A stretch of 64,000 bases of DNA from Neomicrococcus lactis (lineage in GTDB: Bacteria; Actinomycetota; Actinomycetes; Actinomycetales; Micrococcaceae): NCBI RefSeq assembly GCF_014200305.1, contig NZ_JACHBL010000001.1:124001-188000 (forward strand), read 5' to 3'. The stretch's first letter is position 1. Every line of letters begins with the position of its first letter. This document shows, piece by piece, positions 62,659 through 64,000 of this stretch. The notes beneath the pieces are model-generated. The model saw only the letters and a program-made list of their open reading frames with translations, was not told where the DNA came from and ran no database searches. The translations under genes and the position numbers were made by a program.

Positions 62659-63597
62659 ATGACTCTTTCTTCACAGCACCCAGTAACTGCGAGCGGAAAC
62701 TCCGATCTCGCGTTACTGGGTGCTGTTTTAGGTATTGACGAACCTGCCGTATTGGCTTTGGGTGGCGGCATCGGTTTCATGGCGGCTTCCTTCAACTACG
62801 AAGAAGTCGCCACGCTCACTTTCGTGTTCCGTGCGCACCCCGTCCCGTTCGTGGATGCGGTCCTTGAGGGCTCCGGCACGGGTGCTTCTTTGAGTACGAC
62901 GACGTCCGCGGCCAAAGCGCAACGCGAGTTGAGTGCCGCGATGGAAGCGGGCGACCGCGTGTTGGGATACGTCATGATTCCTGGTGAGAACTGGGGCGAA
63001 GCGGTTGTGCGCGAGTTGACCGCCGACGGCGAGTTTGAGCTTGCGAAGGCCACCAAGAAGAAGCAATTCTGGCTCGCGCGAATACCGGCGCAAGACGGCG
63101 CTGTGCAATCTCCCATCATCGCCACAGAGACCTACGCGGCGGCGGCTCGCGAAAGTGCACTGCGCATGCTGAACAAGACGCAGCCTGAAGGAGTACCGGC
63201 GAGCTTCGCCAAAAACTTCGGGGTCAGTGGGATTCGTAAGCTTGCTGATGCCACCACGGATGGTTCGGCACGCGGCTGGGGCAAACTCTTTGGCGATCCA
63301 TCCCGGCGCGCAGTGGGCTTCGAGATGGCGCTGAAATTCCTCAACGGAACGGCGCACGGCGGCCGCGGGGGACTGCGGCACCAGTTTGCAGAGGTGGTGC
63401 AACGTGCAGGGGCCGATCCAGTTCCTTACCGAGCACTCGGTGCCGACTGGGAAGAGTTCGCGACACTCATGGCGACAGCGCAAAGTGAGCCAGCGTCGTC
63501 GTACTCAGAATTTCTTGAAAAAGCGCACGCGCAACTGCACCGCATTGCCGATGCCGAGGAAGCCGCAGCCCTCGCCCTGCTGGCAGCTATCGACTGA
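62659..63597 (+). CDS. BtrH N-terminal/DUF4872-like protein
   Basis: 312 residues, function unknown. The N-terminal VLALGGGIGFMAASF (about 31-45) resembles the glycine-rich motif of BtrH N-terminal domains (acyl-transfer enzymes of antibiotic pathways), and the C-terminal GGRGGLRHQFAEVVQRAG resembles DUF4872. Both assignments rest on memory of the motifs. No transmembrane or signal segment is seen. TATCCT lies 6 bases before the ATG (leaderless pattern). Two copies of the dispersed 16-bp motif (62894-62909 and 63489-63504) lie inside it in different frames. It sits between guaB and guaB3, 26 bp after guaB. Confidence 0.65.
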   Translation: MTLSSQHPVTASGNSDLALLGAVLGIDEPAVLALGGGIGFMAASFNYEEVATLTFVFRAHPVPFVDAVLEGSGTGASLSTTTSAAKAQRELSAAMEAGDRVLGYVMIPGENWGEAVVRELTADGEFELAKATKKKQFWLARIPAQDGAVQSPIIATETYAAAARESALRMLNKTQPEGVPASFAKNFGVSGIRKLADATTDGSARGWGKLFGDPSRRAVGFEMALKFLNGTAHGGRGGLRHQFAEVVQRAGADPVPYRALGADWEEFATLMATAQSEPASSYSEFLEKAHAQLHRIADAEEAAALALLAAID

Positions 63598-63657
63598 CAT
63601 TGGTCGCCGAACGCACAGAACACGGGACTCTGCGGGGTTCAGCGGTAGGCTAGAGGC

Positions 63658-64000
63658 GTGAGTTATGAGATTGAAATTGGTCGAGCCAAGCGTGGACGTC
63701 GTGCGTTCTCTTTGGACGACATCGCCATTGTTCCCAGCCGTCGCACGCGCGACCCCGAAGATGTGTCCACGAAGTGGCAGATCGACGCGTTCACGTTTGA
63801 CACCCCCGTAATCGGTGCGCCGATGGACTCTGTCATGAGCCCGGCAACCGCAATCGCACTGGGTCAGCTTGGCGGCCTTGGTGTGTTGAACCTCGAAGGC
63901 CTGTGGACGCGTTACGAAGACGTGCAGCCAGTGCTGGACGAGATCGCCAATCTCGAAGTTGACCTGATTGATGCCGCCGCAAAGACTAACGTCACGCGCA
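63658..64000 (+). CDS. guaB3: GuaB3-type IMP dehydrogenase-related protein, 3' end outside window
   Basis: The first 114 residues are present; the gene runs off the window. It begins MSYEIEIGRAKRGRRAFSLD and has DDIAIVPSRRTRDPEDVS and FDTPVIGAPMDSVMSPATAI, the start of the IMPDH/GMPR barrel without CBS domains so far. In actinobacteria a gene of this type follows guaB (guaB2), and its catalytic role is unclear. The start is GTG 63658, with TAGGCT (63646-63651) 6 bases upstream, again a leaderless arrangement. Confidence 0.93.
   Translation, partial: MSYEIEIGRAKRGRRAFSLDDIAIVPSRRTRDPEDVSTKWQIDAFTFDTPVIGAPMDSVMSPATAIALGQLGGLGVLNLEGLWTRYEDVQPVLDEIANLEVDLIDAAAKTNVTR

Overview
The window reads as chromosomal core sequence from a moderately high G+C actinobacterium, most likely a member of the Micrococcaceae (order Micrococcales). 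The grounds are the gene order (rpoBC, str, S10, spc and alpha operons, then glmM, coaA, glmS, acpS, nnr, alr, tsaE, tsaB-rimI-tsaD, groES-groEL, guaB-guaB3), the absence of rpsD between rpsK and rpoA, a 6C-type small RNA, a His-rich GroEL tail, CIRCE elements and many GTG/TTG or leaderless starts. Genus and species cannot be fixed from sequence reading alone. I see no rRNA, tRNA or CRISPR.

Layout. 1-6.8 kb: rpoB (5' end outside the window) and rpoC, ending in a strong UUCG-loop terminator. 6.85-8.14 kb: a complete IS256/IS1249-like insertion sequence that landed in the T-tract of that terminator. 8.6-13.1 kb: rpsL-rpsG-fusA-tuf. 13.3 kb: a 47-codon membrane microprotein. 13.9-19.2 kb: S10 operon. 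19.6-23.6 kb: spc operon up to rplO. 23.9-26.6 kb: secY-adk-map. 26.8-31.0 kb: infA-rpmJ-rpsM-rpsK-rpoA-rplQ-truA. 31.3-32.3 kb: rplM-rpsI. 32.4-38.5 kb: ppk2, glmM, mscL, coaA, glmS. 38.7-40.8 kb: a GntR regulator with a PIG-L (GalB-like) and an RraA/aldolase-like gene, an apparent catabolic cassette with candidate shared operators. 40.9-51.9 kb: galU, acpS, nnr, ugd, alr, tsaE, a 6C RNA, a glgX carrying a large internal deletion, tsaB-rimI-tsaD. 51.9-54.8 kb: GCS2-type ligase and a GH3 lipoprotein. 54.8-57.45 kb: an accessory island with a DUF559/Vsr-like nuclease gene, a small lipoprotein and several families of short repeats. 57.5-64 kb: THUMP-like methyltransferase, groES-groEL, guaB, a BtrH/DUF4872-like protein and the start of guaB3.

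How it works together. Most of the window is the transcription/translation core (RNA polymerase subunits, about 30 ribosomal proteins, EF-G, EF-Tu, IF-1, Sec translocon, MetAP, the t6A tRNA-modification genes), with cell-wall sugar precursor genes (glmM, glmS, galU, ugd, alr) and purine synthesis beside it. The parts least explained by known annotation are: (a) a 16-bp motif near GTACGACGNCGCAGCT scattered through intergenic spaces and even inside coding regions in different reading frames; (b) the DUF559 gene flanked by inverted arrays of a GTTGTNGYRAAGTGGCC motif, with an 88-bp direct repeat bracketing a lipoprotein gene; (c) structured leaders ahead of fusA, rpsJ, rpsM and rpoA; (d) a recurrent TANNNT-N6/7-start arrangement suggesting many leaderless mRNAs.
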